64,000 nucleotides of DNA from Hibiscus mutabilis. Taxonomy: Eukaryota; Streptophyta; Magnoliopsida; Malvales; Malvaceae. A program made the translations under genes and the position numbers. The notes beneath the pieces are model-generated. The model saw only the letters and a program-made list of their open reading frames with translations. It did no database searches and was not told where the DNA came from. Each line of letters begins with the position of its first letter. The stretch's first letter is position 1. Shown piece by piece: positions 1 to 11,100 of the stretch. The stretch covers positions 28,099,099 to 28,163,098 of the forward strand of contig CM033728.1 in NCBI GenBank assembly GCA_019671005.1, written 5' to 3'.

Positions 1-480
1 CCTGGTTTTGGGACTAGATGTTTTGGGGTTCATCTTAAGGGTTCGCTGGACCGGTATTAGATATTCGAGTCAGTTTCAGGATCAAATCGGATTAAATATT
101 TTTGAAGGTGATAAAAATATGGAAAATGTTATAAAATCATTATTTAATATATTTTTTATTTTCGTGGAATCAATTTTGGAAAATGAGCTTTGGAAATTGA
201 ACATTTTTGGACTAGTGACCAAAATGTAAACTTTGAAAACTATTTTTAGTGACTGTTTTGTAAAAGGGTCAAAACTTTGAATCTTTAAGGAGTTATTTGC
301 CCAAAGTCTAATCTCAGACTTTATCCCTTAATTGGCTATTTTTAAAGTGTTTAAGAAAATATAAATAGGTTGGGGAGAATTTATATTATAGTTAATTTCA
401 TAAACAAAAGTTACGTAACTAACTTTCTTCCAAAACCTTTTCTCTCAAAATCTCTCCAGCCAAACACCAATCTCATAAAT
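1..480 (+). repeat. 5' part of a chromovirus-like LTR (Q)
   Basis: The stretch aligns by eye with the first part of the solo LTR beginning at 24831. Both share ATTCGAGTCAGTTT, GTGGAATCAATTTTGGAAAATGAG and an AGTGACCAAAATG block, followed by a pyrimidine-rich tract near 440-470. It enters the window about nine bases after the expected TGTAA terminus. Homology stops near 480, where Athila-derived coding DNA begins. It is therefore a truncated LTR; the rest of it is not adjacent. Confidence 0.7.
360..367 (+). promoter_or_regulatory. candidate TATA box in truncated LTR
   Basis: TATAAATA lies in the LTR fragment, ahead of a pyrimidine-rich tract, which is the usual U3/R arrangement. The LTR is broken about 115 bases downstream, so any activity would be a relic. 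Assignment is by motif only. Confidence 0.35.
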
Positions 481-1195
481 ATGTGTGAGCCAGGCACGAA
501 ATGGATTGAGTTCACCAACGGACACCAAGCAGTCAAGACACTGGCACTAAAATCTCAACCAAAAGGGTGGAACCACTTTTTGAAGGCAAATCTAATGCCA
601 ACCACCCACAATGAAACGGTGTCGGAGGAAAGGTTGGCGTTACTGCACTCAATCTTTGTTGACCCAAAAATCAATGTCGGCTGGATCATCATCGAGGACA
701 CATATAAATGTTCTAGTAAACCTAAAGACAACTTCTTCTTTCTTTTGTTATTTTCTAACATTTGCATGAGGTATGGTGTTCCCAAGATAGACTCAGACAA
801 AGGCCAAGAAATTAAGCGCACCACAATCACGCTAACCCTATGGAGGCAACTCACTACCATCGAGTCAAAGAATAAGAGAAAAAAGAAAGTAAAAGAATAA
901 ATGTCAAAACCCAAAGAGCCAAAGGAAGAGCCTGATGCTCCTATGCCAGCTGATTCTGTGGCATTGTTATCTCAAATCCACTATAGCCAGTAGTTAATTC
1001 TCCAAAAGTTAGAGAGAGATGAGGAGCAACATGTCAAATTGTGGTTGTATACTCATGCCAGGGATGTTGCCATTAGGGAACCCCTGAAAGATTATCCCCA
1101 AACTCTATGCCACCCTTCCCAGATTTTCTTGTAGAAATCCTCGCCAGCAATGATGCCATGCCAGCCAGTCCCCGATCAGTTCATACCCTGTCACA
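481..1195 (+). pseudogene. Athila 3' ORF fragment (D), plus strand
   Basis: This is the middle and distal part of the ORF that Athila elements carry downstream of pol, often annotated as a putative plant transposon protein; its function is unknown. The reading starts at the equivalent of LTLPGTHWN in copy A and has the family signature LMPTTHN at about 592-612, then LLHSI. A spacer and another piece, FPDFLVEILASNDA near 1113-1154, match FPIFPAEILAPATNEA of copy A. Stops and frame changes between 898 and 1110 break it. It has no gag, pol or LTR of its own. It meets minus-strand element B tail-to-tail near 1195, within the degenerate alanine/threonine repeat section. Confidence 0.75.
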
Positions 1196-2150
1196 CTCAG
1201 ATGCCACTGTGGCAGTATACTTGTTGTGGCATGTACACTTTTCGTGGCATGTGCACTTGCTGTGGCATGTTGGGTTGCCTTGGCAGTTGCTGGAACAGAG
1301 GATTTTTTCGCATCCGTTGGTTCTTTTGTTGGTTTCGCATGCATCATACGCATGTATTGGCCCCGGGACCACCCACTTCCCTCGATCATCTTCTCGTCCA
1401 TAGCATTGGTTGGCACATGTCCTTTCTCACAAAATCTCGATATTAAATCAGGGAAAAAGAGTGCACCCACATCCTTTCGGCTACAAGCATAAATTTCATC
1501 AACAATAATTTTCCCAATATCTATAGAACGCTTGTGCAAAATAGAATGGATTAATAATAAACGAGAATAAGAAACCATAGCATTACGAGTAGTAGGCATC
1601 AAACGAGTTTTAATGAGGTTGTTCCACAATTTAGCTGCGGGCTTCAACAGGATACGGTTCACCTTTCCCTTCAAATGTCTTTCGTTCCACGTAGCTCCCT
1701 CAACGGTGAGATCTTGGAATACATCCTCCACTTCTTCGGTTGTGATGTTTTCAACAAATTCCATATGCTCTCCCTTCTCAATATAGAGCCCAAAATACAT
1801 GTTGATTGTAGCAGAATCAACAAGAATCGCCCTACCAATTACATAAACACAAGGGTTATCCGAATTAAAAGATATGAATAAAATTCCCTTACCCATGAGA
1901 TGTTGCCTAATTTTGGTTGTCCGCAAAAAAATTGCCATTGATGGTGCTCAATTATCTTGAATATTGAAGCTTCAAGGCCATAGTTCTTGAGGGAAACATC
2001 ATATTCGAACCCTTGCTCTTCCCGCACCCTTCAATTTGCAAACTTGGCAAGGTATCTCTTTTCAACGATATGAGATGCAAACCGGCAGATAGATGGCTTG
2101 ACTGCTCTTGTAGAACTTGCCTTGGTAATAGTCTTCAGATTCTTGGCCAT
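1196..2150 (-). pseudogene. Athila 3' ORF of element B, broken
   Basis: An ATG at 2150 (minus strand) opens MAKNLKTITKASSTRAVKPS, which ends at a stop after about 39 codons. The family block EEQGFEYD then resumes, with ISWVREFYS, a shifted frame, and NRILLKPAAKLWNNLIKTRL followed by LMPTTRN. The distal part is an alanine/threonine/histidine repeat near 1200-1300 (CHATASAHATKSVHATTS-like periodicity). The protein is the Athila ORF of unknown function downstream of pol, sometimes called env-like, although no membrane segment or signal peptide is visible here. The comparable ORF in copy A is 15418-16838. At least one premature stop and one frameshift make it nonfunctional. Confidence 0.75.
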
Positions 2151-2706
2151 GGCTTTTTGGTTCTCTATTGTAAAAAAAAAGACAAAAACTTAGGGAACAA
2201 GAGAGGAAACTTGAAAGTTTCAAAGATGAGAAGGAAGTAAAGGAAAAAGATGAATTAGATGGAAATATTAATGGTTGCGTGAAGGTTTGGTAGAAGTGAT
2301 GGATTGAATGTTCAATCAATGAGGGAAAAGAAAGTAAAGGGAGATGGGGATTGGTGCTGCTAGGGTATAAGAAGAGGGAAAAAATTGTGGGTGAAAATTT
2401 TCAAAATGGTAATTAAATACCCTTTGAAATAGCCGAAAATTTGAATCCCCTATATCAACTCATTATCCACTTCATTGGATAGATAATATTAAATAAAGAT
2501 AAAACAAAATCAAAATAAATGTAAAGAGTTAAAGGAAAAATAAAATAAAGATAATAACTAAATCAACTAAAAAGGACGATAAAATCCCAAAATCTAAAAA
2601 TAACAAAAAATAAAATAGATGCAACAAAATAAATAAATAATTAAAAATAAATATAAAAAGTCTGAAAATTAAAAACTAAAAATTTAAACTCTTAGAAAGA
2701 GCATTT
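2151..2706. other. noncoding spacer between pol and 3' ORF of element B
   Basis: AT-rich, A-rich DNA with repeated AAATAAAATAAAG-like words (2460-2690). It occupies the same place as the T-rich spacer 14852-15417 in copy A, read on the opposite strand. No ORF with family similarity is visible. Spacers of this kind are normal in Athila elements between the integrase end and the 3' ORF. Confidence 0.6.
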
Positions 2707-4135
2707 TCATGCATTTCCTAAGGTTACAGTCTCCTTATCGCGAGTCACATGTGCACCAACGTAGTGCTTCAACCGTTGTCCGTTAACTTTGAACTCATGC
2801 CATTCACTATCGAATTAACCACTACAGCCCCATAAGAGTAAGGTTTTACAACCTCAAACAACCCATACCATCTTGACTTCAGTTTCCCGGGGAAAAGCTT
2901 AAGGCGAGATTGAAGAGAAACACTGATTGCTCTGGCAAGAATTGTCGCTGTAATAGCTTCTTGCCATACCAACACTTGGGTTTTTTCTTTATAGATATTG
3001 GTGTTGTCATATGCTAAGGCACAGAACTCTTCTATTTCATTTAGGTCCAGTAGACGCTTCTACCCTACACTTTCCCAATCCATATTCATGGTTTTAATAG
3101 CCCAGTAGGCCTTATGCTCGATTTCTACCAGCAAATGGCAAGTCTTGTTGTAGACAAGTTTGTATGGAGACATGCCTAAGGGTATCTTGTACGCGGTTCG
3201 GTAAGTCCAGAGTGCGTCATCAATTCTCAAAAACCAATCCTTTCGAGAAGGATTAACAACTTTCTCAAGGATCCCCTTCAATTCACGGTTGGAAATTTTG
3301 GCTTGTCCGTTAGTCTGTGGGTGGTATGCCGTGATAATTTTATGTGTCACTCCAAGGCGCTCCAATATCTTGGCAATCAGTTTATTGTCAAAATGTTTTC
3401 CCTCATCGCTGATAATTGCCCTTGGTGTCCCAAACCATGAAAAGATATTCTTCTACATGAAACGTTGCACCGTCTTTGAATCATTCTTGGGAACTACAAC
3501 TGCCTCCACCCATTTGGACACATAGTCCACGGAAAGTATGATATAGAGGTTTTCGAACGATGATGGGAAACACCCCATAAAATTGATGCCCTATACATCA
3601 AACAATTCGACCTTAAGGATATTCTATAATGGCATCTCATGCCTCCTTGATATGTTTCTCGTTTGTTGACAATGGTCACATCCTTTGTAGAAATTATGGG
3701 CATCCTTGTAAAGACTCAGCCAGTAAAAGCTAGACTGTAGAACCTTGGTTGTTGTGCGAATTCCTCCAAAATGGCCTCCGTAGGGTGAAGAAAGGCATTG
3801 TCAAAGCACATTTTGTTGTTCCTACTCAGGGACACATCGTCGTATGACCTGATCTGCACATTATTTAAACAACATAGGCTCGTCCCAATAATAATGCTTA
3901 GCATCATGTCAGAAACCGCTTTATTTCCTTGGTGAGTAAGGTCATAAGGTAAAATACCACTAACCAGAAAATTTACTATATCTGCATACCAAGGTGTTGC
4001 CGAGGCAATTAACAACTGCTCATCCGGGAATGCATCATGGATTTCCAATGAGTCATTGTTTGTATCGCCCCTATCCACCCTTGACAAATGATTAGCAACC
4101 TGGTTCTCCGTTCCTTTCATGTCTTTAATTTCAAT
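2707..4135 (-). pseudogene. pol: integrase domain of element B pol
   Basis: The minus strand encodes the RNase H/integrase linker (GTENQVANHLSR near 4115-4080) and a damaged zinc-binding region. A core then follows with ITAYHPQTNGQA and NRELKGILEKV; the glutamate of NREL is the expected third acidic residue of the DDE triad. The C-terminal part retains RLKLFPGKLKSRW and the terminal stop TGA at 2709-2707. Several frames are needed (breaks near 3700, 3490, 3370 and 3050), so no enzyme can be made. Integrase would insert the element's cDNA into chromosomes. It corresponds to 13332-14851 in copy A and lacks the alanine-rich repeat insertion seen there. Confidence 0.85.
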
Positions 4136-5510
4136 GTCAAATTATTGTAAAAGCAGTATCCAACGAATTAAACGAGGTTTGGCATCTTTTTTAGCAATCA
4201 AGTACTTAATTGCCGAATGGTCAGTGTGGACAATTACCTTTGTGCCAATCAAGTAGGAATGAAATTTGTCAAATGTGAAAACTACAGCTAGTAATTCATT
4301 TTCCGTCGTGGTGAAATTCAATTGAGCAGCACTAAGGGTTTTGCTAGCATAATATACCACATGGAAAATCTTACCTCTCTGTTGTCCGAGAATAGCTCCT
4401 ACAGCGTAATCGCTCGCATCGCACATGAGCTCGAAAGGTAAGGCCCAATTAGGGGGAATGACAATGAGTGTCATGGCTAGTTGCTTCTTAAGGGTTTCAA
4501 ATGCCTTGGCATAAGATTCATCAAAATTAAAAGCCTTGTCTTTTCAAGAAAATTACACAAGGGTTTAGAAATCAAAGAAAAGTTATGAATAAACCTTCAA
4601 TAAAACTCGCATGTCCGAGAAAACTTCAGATCCCTTTCACTGAATTAGGTGGCGACAATCTCTCAATCACGTCCACCTTGGCCTTGTCTACCTCAATTCC
4701 CTTCGATGAGATATTGTGCACGAGCACTATACCTTCGTCCACCATAAAATGGCATTTATCCCAGGTTAACACTAGGTCAGTTTCTTCACAGGATGCCAAC
4801 ACCTTTTCTAAATTGCCAAGGCAAATGTCGAAACTGTCTCCAAATACTAAAAAGTCATTGATGAAGATTTTGAGGAAATCCTCCACCATGTCAGAGAAGA
4901 TCGCCATCATACATCGCTGGAATGTCGCTAGGGCATTACATAGTCTGAACAACATTCGTCGAAATGCATATGTACCGTACGGGCACGTGAAAGTAGTCTT
5001 TTCCTGATCTTTCGGTGCTATGGCGATTTGGTTATACCCTGAGTATCCATCAAGAAAAGAATAACACGATTTACCTGCCAAACGGTCAAGCATTTGGTCA
5101 ATAAATGGTAAAGGAAAATGATCTTTCCTATTAGCTTATTTAACTTGCAGTAATCCATACAAACCCTCCAACCAGTGACGATTCTAGTTGGAATGAGTTC
5201 ATTGTTTTCATTAATTACCACCGTTATGCCTCCTTTTTTTGGTACACATTGGACCAAACTTACCCAAGCATTGTTGGAAATAGGATATATGATATCGGCA
5301 TTGACCCACTTGATGATCTCTTTCATCACAACTTCCTTCATGGCAGGGTTAAGCTGCCTTTGTGCCTCGATAGAGTTTTTATTGTCATCTTCTAGCAAGA
5401 TCTTGTGCATACATACCGCCGGGCTGATTCCCTTAGGTCTGCAATTGACCAACCTATTGCCTTTTTGTGCAGCGCCAACATGGAAATCAATCTTTATTCT
5501 TGTTTAGGTT
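4136..5510 (-). pseudogene. pol: reverse transcriptase and RNase H domains of element B pol
   Basis: RT pieces in two frames contain MHKILLEDD, IYPISNNAWVSLVQCVPKKG, FLDGYSGYNQIAIAP and the catalytic region, which reads FINDFLVFG at about 4865-4839. The first aspartate of the usual F-M-D-D-F box is asparagine here, a change expected to abolish catalysis. The neighbouring box reads RMLFRLCNALATFQ, against RMPFGLCNAPATFQ in A. RNase H (4474-4142) keeps MCDASDYAVGA, TENELLAVVF and HTDHSAIKYL with its acidic residues. Unlike copy A, this copy keeps the segment around DGYSGYNQ, so it shows what A has lost. Frameshifts near 5100 and 4500 break the frame. Confidence 0.85.
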
Positions 5511-8165
5511 GCAACTTAGAAGAAGTGATTACGGGCAAAGTTTTATTGGTTCCCAAATAAACATATTTCAATTGCCCTCGCAATGGTTTTAACTCTAAAA
5601 TAGGGGGCTGTTCAATGGAAGGTTTCTCAGGTTTACATTCTGTACTTTGATAATCAAGTAATTCAAAACTTTTACCTAGTCAACTTACCATCCATTTCAT
5701 TTCCTGCTGTGCCTCAATGTCTGATTCTACAGGCTCTCCCGTCTCGGCAAGCAAATTACAGTGGCAATACTCTTCTATGTCAAAATTAAATTCTATGGTG
5801 GCCTAGATGACTTGGCACTTTTCTGGATCATCAACATGCTTAAAGGTTTTAAAAACATTGAGCTTGACTTGCTAGTCATTCACCCTCATGGTGAGCTCTC
5901 CTCGTTCGACATCAATCAATGACGTCCCATTGCTAAGAACGGTCTTCCAAGAATAATAGACGCAGACTCATCTATTTCACAATCCAAAATAATAAAGTCA
6001 GCAGGAAAAATAAACTTATCCACCCTTACCAAGATGTCTTCGATTTTTCCCTCTGGGTGCACATAAGTTCTATCTGCAAGCTATAGCATGATTGTAGTAG
6101 GTCTCGCCTTCCCTATGCCTAATCTTTGAAAAAATAGATTTTGGCATAAAGTTTATGCTGGCTCCAAGATCGCATAACGCCTTTCCAACATAGTGATTGC
6201 TGATTACACAAGGTATTGTAAAACTGTCAGAATCTTTTAATTTGGGTGGCAGACGGTTATGTAACATTGCCATACACCCCTCCGTCACAACAACTATCTC
6301 AAACTCTCCAAGCATAGTTCTCTTAGAAACAATATCATTAAGGAACTTAGCATAGTTTGGCATTTGTTCTATTGCTTCAACCAGTGGCAAGTATATGTGG
6401 ACTTGCTTCAAGATGTCAAGAAATTGCTTGAACTGGTATTCGTGTTTCTGCCTCTTCAACCTCTGTAGGAATGGTGGTTGAATTTTGATCTCCTCATATT
6501 TTCCCTTCCCATCCGATTTGGAATTCTTTGATGGACTTGCCGTGCCAACTGCTGAAGGCTCGTCATTAATGATTACCAAGGTATTGTTGCTGGATACATC
6601 ATTCGGGACAAGATTATTATCCTTTGATTGGGTGGATCCCTCATTTGCTTTTGATCCACTTTGGGTAGTTATCACCTTGCATTGTTCGTGGCCGGTTCCT
6701 CGAACAACCTCAATGTCGTTGGGCAAACCTCCTTGTAGCCTTGTATTTAAAATCTGAGCAAATTGCCCGACTTGCGTCTCCAATGCTTTCAAAGCTGCTC
6801 CTTGACTCTGCATCTACATCTTAGTTCTGTTAATAAAAGCGTCAGTCTTTTTCATGAAAGTACTAGTCTCGGCCATATAAGATTCAGTTTTAAACATGAA
6901 AGCATTTAAAGTGTTTTCCAAAGAATCAGTTGATTCTAACTGTTGTTGCGGCAATTATTGTCATGGCATGTTCTACTGGAATCTGATGCTTCCATATTAT
7001 GGCATTGTTAATTATTGGAGTTGTTCTGGTTACTCTATAAAAAATTTGGATGTTTTTTCCAGGCTGGAATATACGTTTTGGAATATGCGTTGTTGTTTTG
7101 ATTATAATTCCCAACATAGAAAATGGACTATGGGTTCTGCATACACTCAAAAGAATCATGGTCAGCATTACATAAATCACAAAGTGGACCTATTACCTGG
7201 ATCTCCTGTGTGTTACTGGCTCTCTGCATATTCTTAACCAAATTGGTCAATGTAGATAACTGTGCTAAAATAGTATCTGGCAATTCTAGCTCAATTGTCT
7301 AGGCATTTCGCCTAACAACCCCTTCTAGCGGTCAAGAATTGATAATCATTTTTGGCAAGTCTATCTAAAATCTCCGAAGCTTCCTCTGCAGATTTGTCTA
7401 GAAGCGTACCATTTTCCGAGGCATCTAACATCATCCTCGTCGGTGCGCTAACTGAATTGTAAAACACTGTTACTTGTGTCTAATCTCTGAATTCGTGCTT
7501 GGGATATTTTCGTAAAAGCTCTTTATAACGCTCCCAAGCCTCGTACATGAACTCATCATATGCTTGACGAAAAGAAGTAATGTCATTACCAGTTTATCAG
7601 CCATATCTGTAAAACTAAATCTAGAAAGGAAACTTTGGCATAGATCTGTCCAAGAGTCTAAAGATTCGGATAGGATACTATTTAACCATGATTTCGCCCT
7701 ATCCCTCAGTGAATAGGGAAATAATTTCATCCTTAGGACGTCCCCAGGGACTCCTTTTTGCTTTAATGAATAGCAAATTTCCAAGAATGATTTAAGATGT
7801 TGTCTGGCATCCTCAACCGCTGATCTGCCAAACTGACCAACTGTGTTGATCATATTAAACATCACAGGCTTCAATTCGAAGTTAGTGGCTTGGATCTCAG
7901 GTGTGACAACTCCTATAGTAAAACCGTCAAGATCTTGCTCTAAGTAGTCTCGGATAGGTCTGTTTCGTACTATAGCAAGTTGATCCCGTAGATTTGCTAC
8001 ATCTCTTGCTGCATCATTCTAATTGCCATTGGCATTTAGGTTGCCAGTTGGATCATTAGGTGGATCTGCCATTTCTGCTCTCAACTCTCTTCTAAGTCTA
8101 CGAAGAACGCGTTTGATATCTGGTTCAAATGGATAATCTGATGTTGTCGGCCTTGCCTTGGTCAT
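5511..8165 (-). pseudogene. gag: gag and protease region of element B
   Basis: Gag starts at ATG 8165 (minus strand) with MTKARPTTSDYPFEPDIKR, then a TAG stop. The conserved block FELKPVMFNMINTVGQFG begins near 7870 and continues with LRMKLFPYSLRDRAKSWLNS. A zinc-knuckle piece CDLCNADHDSFEC lies near 7175-7137. A long open stretch (6813-6070) carries the gag C-terminal region (QTQVGQFAQ-like, LPLVEAIEQMPNYAKFL) and runs into the aspartic protease, whose active-site box CDLGASINF has its aspartate codon at 6171-6169. Protease remnants with DCEIDESASIILGRPFL continue to about 5900 but are frameshifted. Gag would form the particle and protease would cut the polyprotein; neither is intact. Confidence 0.85.
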
Positions 8166-8268
8166 ACACCAATGTAAAACCAAAGTTATTAGCATCTTGA
8201 AACCGAACACAAAAATAAATAAAATGATCAAAGGTGCAAGAAAACAAAAACAAAGTCGCTATTGCCAA

Positions 8269-8286
8269 TCCCCAGCAACAGTGCCA
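8269..8286 (-). promoter_or_regulatory. primer binding site of element B (tRNA-Asp type)
   Basis: Minus strand TGGCACTGTTGCTGGGGA lies seven bases inside the LTR end. It differs at two positions from the copy in element A (9315-9332). The Athila primer site is established as complementary to tRNA-Asp, and this spacing and sequence fit that. Confidence 0.8.
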
Positions 8287-8292
8287 AAAACT

Positions 8293-8448
8293 TGTTGCGT
8301 GTTTTGGGTGCTTCGTAATTGGTGCAAGTATACACGTCGCAAGTTATAGTATAGTAAGATATCGTCTCCACAAGAATTGGTGAAACTCTAATTTTCAACT
8401 TCTTGCACTGAAAAGAAAAATGAATAGTGATGATAAGTATTAGGAAGT
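8293..8448 (-). repeat. terminal 156 bp of the 5' LTR of element B
   Basis: On the minus strand this ends in CGCAACA next to the primer site, as in element A. It shares GTGGAGACGATATCTTA and ACTTGCGACGTGTATACTTGCAC with the A and C LTRs. It stops where the TGATAAGTG terminus of element A begins, so the upstream part of the LTR is missing or displaced. Confidence 0.8.
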
Positions 8449-8664
8449 TGATAAGTGTTCAAAAGTACTATTTTCTTACCCTTTTTACTCATATTATTGT
8501 TAGACTTAGGCTCATATTAGTTACATAATTAGTCATTCATGCATTAATCCATGTTTCCTTCCATCGTTGAGCTTGATTGCATAACTTGGTTGTTTTTGTG
8601 GGAAAAGATGTTGCTTTGGTGTGTTTTGTGTGTATGTGCAGGATCACTTGCCAAAGCAAGGCTA

Positions 8665-8758
8665 GAGCTAGTTGCCAGGGCAATGCATAAAGGAGATGCC
8701 GAGCTAGTTGCCAGGGCAATGCATGAAGGAGACGCCGAGCTAGTTACCAGGGCAATTG
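8665..8758 (+). repeat. 36-bp tandem repeat in LTR A
   Basis: There are two full 36-bp units (8665-8700, 8701-8736) and a 22-bp partial unit. Each begins GAGCTAGTTGCCAGGGCAAT. The units differ by a few substitutions. The C LTR has three full units in the same place, so the array varies in copy number. Each unit contains the palindrome TTGCC-AG-GGCAA. Confidence 0.9.
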
Positions 8759-8997
8759 TCGACAAAGAATAAACTGATATGGTAGTCAAAATTGATGACT
8801 AGACAAGCCCAAGATGACGTGGAGCAAAGCTAAATCCCAAAGGAGTTTGATTTCCATGAAGAGGTTAAAGATAATTAAATTCCAAGAAGACAGTAGAAGT
8901 TCTATAAGGAATATAATTATAATAAAGAATTATATTCTTTAAAGATAATTTAATTCCAACTTAACTTCCTCCTCAAAGGAGGACTTTGACCTAGCCC

Positions 8998-9005
8998 TAT
9001 AAATA
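8998..9005 (+). promoter_or_regulatory. candidate TATA box of LTR A
   Basis: TATAAATA follows CCTAGCCC, and the same context is kept in copy C at 20059-20052 on the minus strand. Position in the LTR and conservation between copies support a U3 promoter element, with R and U5 downstream. Confidence 0.6.
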
Positions 9006-9314
9006 GATCACCACGCCATCTACACTAGATTAGTTATTAGTTAAAATCCAATCCTTATTCCTAAACCCTGAACTCACGATAACCTGGCCTATCTCTCTCA
9101 TTTGATCTCATCTATTCTTTTACTTTATTGCTTTCTAGATTAGTTATTAGTTAAAACTCCTATAATCTTCTATTTGTGTTTTTACTTTTTATAGTGCAAG
9201 AGATTATATTCTTGAAGTGGCACCAATCCCTGTGGAGACGATATCTTTTATACTATAACTTGCGACGTCTACACTTGCACAATTGCGGAGCACTTATTAC
9301 GCGCAACAAGTTTT

Positions 9315-9332
9315 TGGCACCGTTGCCGGGGA
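9315..9332 (+). promoter_or_regulatory. primer binding site of element A (tRNA-Asp type)
   Basis: TGGCACCGTTGCCGGGGA follows the LTR end CAACA plus a short AGTTTT spacer. This is the characteristic Athila primer site, with one change from the usual TGGCGCCG form. Minus-strand cDNA synthesis would start here. Confidence 0.88.
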
Positions 9333-9426
9333 TTGGCAATAGCGGCTTTGTTTTTATTTTCTTGAACTTTTTATTTTTCTTGTTCAAAATTCAAAGGGCT
9401 AACAAACTTTGGTTTTGCATTGGTAT

Positions 9427-11100
9427 ATGATCAGGGCGAGACCAATTACACCAGAATATCCCTTTGATCCAGAAATCGAAAGAACCTTACAAAGACTTAG
9501 ACGAAGGTTAATAGTAGCAATGGCTAATCAAGACGGCAATATGAATCAAGATGTTCCAGCAGGAGGAGGAGTGATTCTTGCGCGAAACAGAACTATTCGA
9601 GACTATCTTGAAGAAGATCTTGATGGACTTTATCCAGGAGTTGTCGTACCTGAAATTGAAGCCGACCACTTTGAGTTGAAACCGGTGATGTTTAATATGA
9701 TCAACACAATTGATCAATTTGGCGGCTCAGCAACTAAAGATGCACGACAACATCTTAAATCTTTCCTCTAGATTTGCAACTCGTTCAAAATACACGGAGT
9801 CACCCCCGAGGTTTTACGATTAAGATTATTCCCCTATTCACTGAGGGATAGGGGAAAGCATGGTTGAATAGCATTCCTGTCAGATCAATAGGATCTTGGA
9901 TCGATCTTTGTCGTGATTTCCTTGCTCGGTTTAATCCTACAAATTTGACTAATAAGTTTCGTAACGACATTACTTCTTCTCAGCAGGCAGATGATGAATC
10001 CATGTACGCGGCTTGGGAGCGATATAGATAACTTCTACACAAATGCCCCCTACATTGATTCTTGGTGTGGACACAAGTAACAATGTTTTACAACACCGTG
10101 AATACACCAACAAGGATGATGCTAGATGCCTTGACAAACGGTATACTCTTAGATAAGTCACCAGAGGAAGCAATGCAAATTCTAAACAGGCTTGACAAGA
10201 ATGATTATCAATTCCCCTCTACTAGAAGAAGAGGAGTTAGACGCCAAGCCAGAATACATGAACTAGGATCATCAGACTCTATTTCGGCACAATTGGCCAC
10301 TTTAACCAAGATGGTCCAGAACATGCAGAAACCAAACAACACACATGAGGTCAAGGTAATGGATTCTTTTTGTGAGTTATGTGGTGGTAACCATGATTCT
10401 TCTTAATGTATGCAGAATCCGGAATCCAGCTTCTATGTGGGGAATTACAACCGGAACAACAATGTGATGTCCAATACATACAATCCAGCTTGGAAGAAGC
10501 ACCCGAATTTTTCATGGAGTAATCCCAACAATGCTCTAAACCAGAACAATCAGAATGCATAAACATCGAGATTCCAACAGAATATGCCATGGCAACAGTT
10601 GCCGCAGCAATAACTGACAACATCTAGTTCTTTGGAAAATTCTCTAAATGCTTTTATGTTGAAAACTGAATCTTATTTGGCTAAGAATAGTAACTTCATA
10701 AAAAAACTGATGCTTTTATTAACAAGACCAAGATGAGATTGCAAAACCAAGAGGCGGCAATCAAATCATTGGAAATTCAAGTCGGATAGTTTGCTCAAAA
10801 CCTGAATACTAGACCGCAAGGAGGTTTACATAGCAATACTGAAGTCGCAAGAGGAACTGGCCATGAGCAATGTAAGTGGCCAACAACTTAAAGAGGCTCA
10901 AGCCCCCTCATCAAAAAAAACTCCATAAAAAGATCAAGACGAACCTAGCGGCAAAGCCTTAGATGCTGAACCAGGAATTACCACGGCAACCGGCAATAAG
11001 CATGCCTCGGCGACCCCAGTTGATAATGCCTCGGCAACTCCAGTTGTCCCGAAAATGCCGTCAATCAGGCTCCAAACCAATGAAAGGATCGAAGATATCC
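9427..11100 (+). pseudogene. gag: gag of element A, broken
   Basis: The likely start is ATG 9427 (MIRARPITPEYPFDPEIER), 95 bases after the primer site; an in-frame ATG lies at 9409. Conserved blocks are RDYLEEDLDG, FELKPVMFNMINTIDQFGG, MLDALTNGILLDKSPEEAMQ and KNDYQFPSTRR. The zinc knuckle is CELCGGNHDSS followed by a stop where copy C has EC. Lesions include a TAG at 9769-9771, a frame change near 9850, the TAA at the knuckle and further stops to 10790. The C-terminal linker holds GCCTCGGCAAC-type repeats (about 11000-11040). Gag would build the virus-like particle; this copy cannot. Confidence 0.85.

Larger units (their letters stand above)
1196..8448 (-). mobile_element. Athila-type Ty3/gypsy retrotransposon B, degenerate
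   Basis: Read on the minus strand the order is 156 bp of LTR end, tRNA-Asp-type primer site, gag, protease, RT, RNase H, integrase, spacer, 3' ORF. That is the Athila layout. Stops and frameshifts occur in every domain. The 5' LTR is cut at 8448 by the LTR of element A, and the 3' end is cut near 1195 at the junction with fragment D, so neither LTR is complete and no target-site duplication can be sought. Its proteins differ clearly from those of A and C, so it represents another subfamily. Confidence 0.85.
8449..9308 (+). repeat. 5' LTR of element A
   Basis: It begins TGATAAGTGTTCAAAAG and ends CGCAACA, six bases before the primer site. The same start occurs on the minus strand ending at 20645 in copy C. 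The LTR is about 860 bp, against roughly 1.5 kb in C. The difference is the block between the TATA region and the GTGGAGACGATATC region, which C keeps (about 19300-20040) and A lacks. It contains a 36-bp tandem repeat and a TATA box. Confidence 0.85.
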
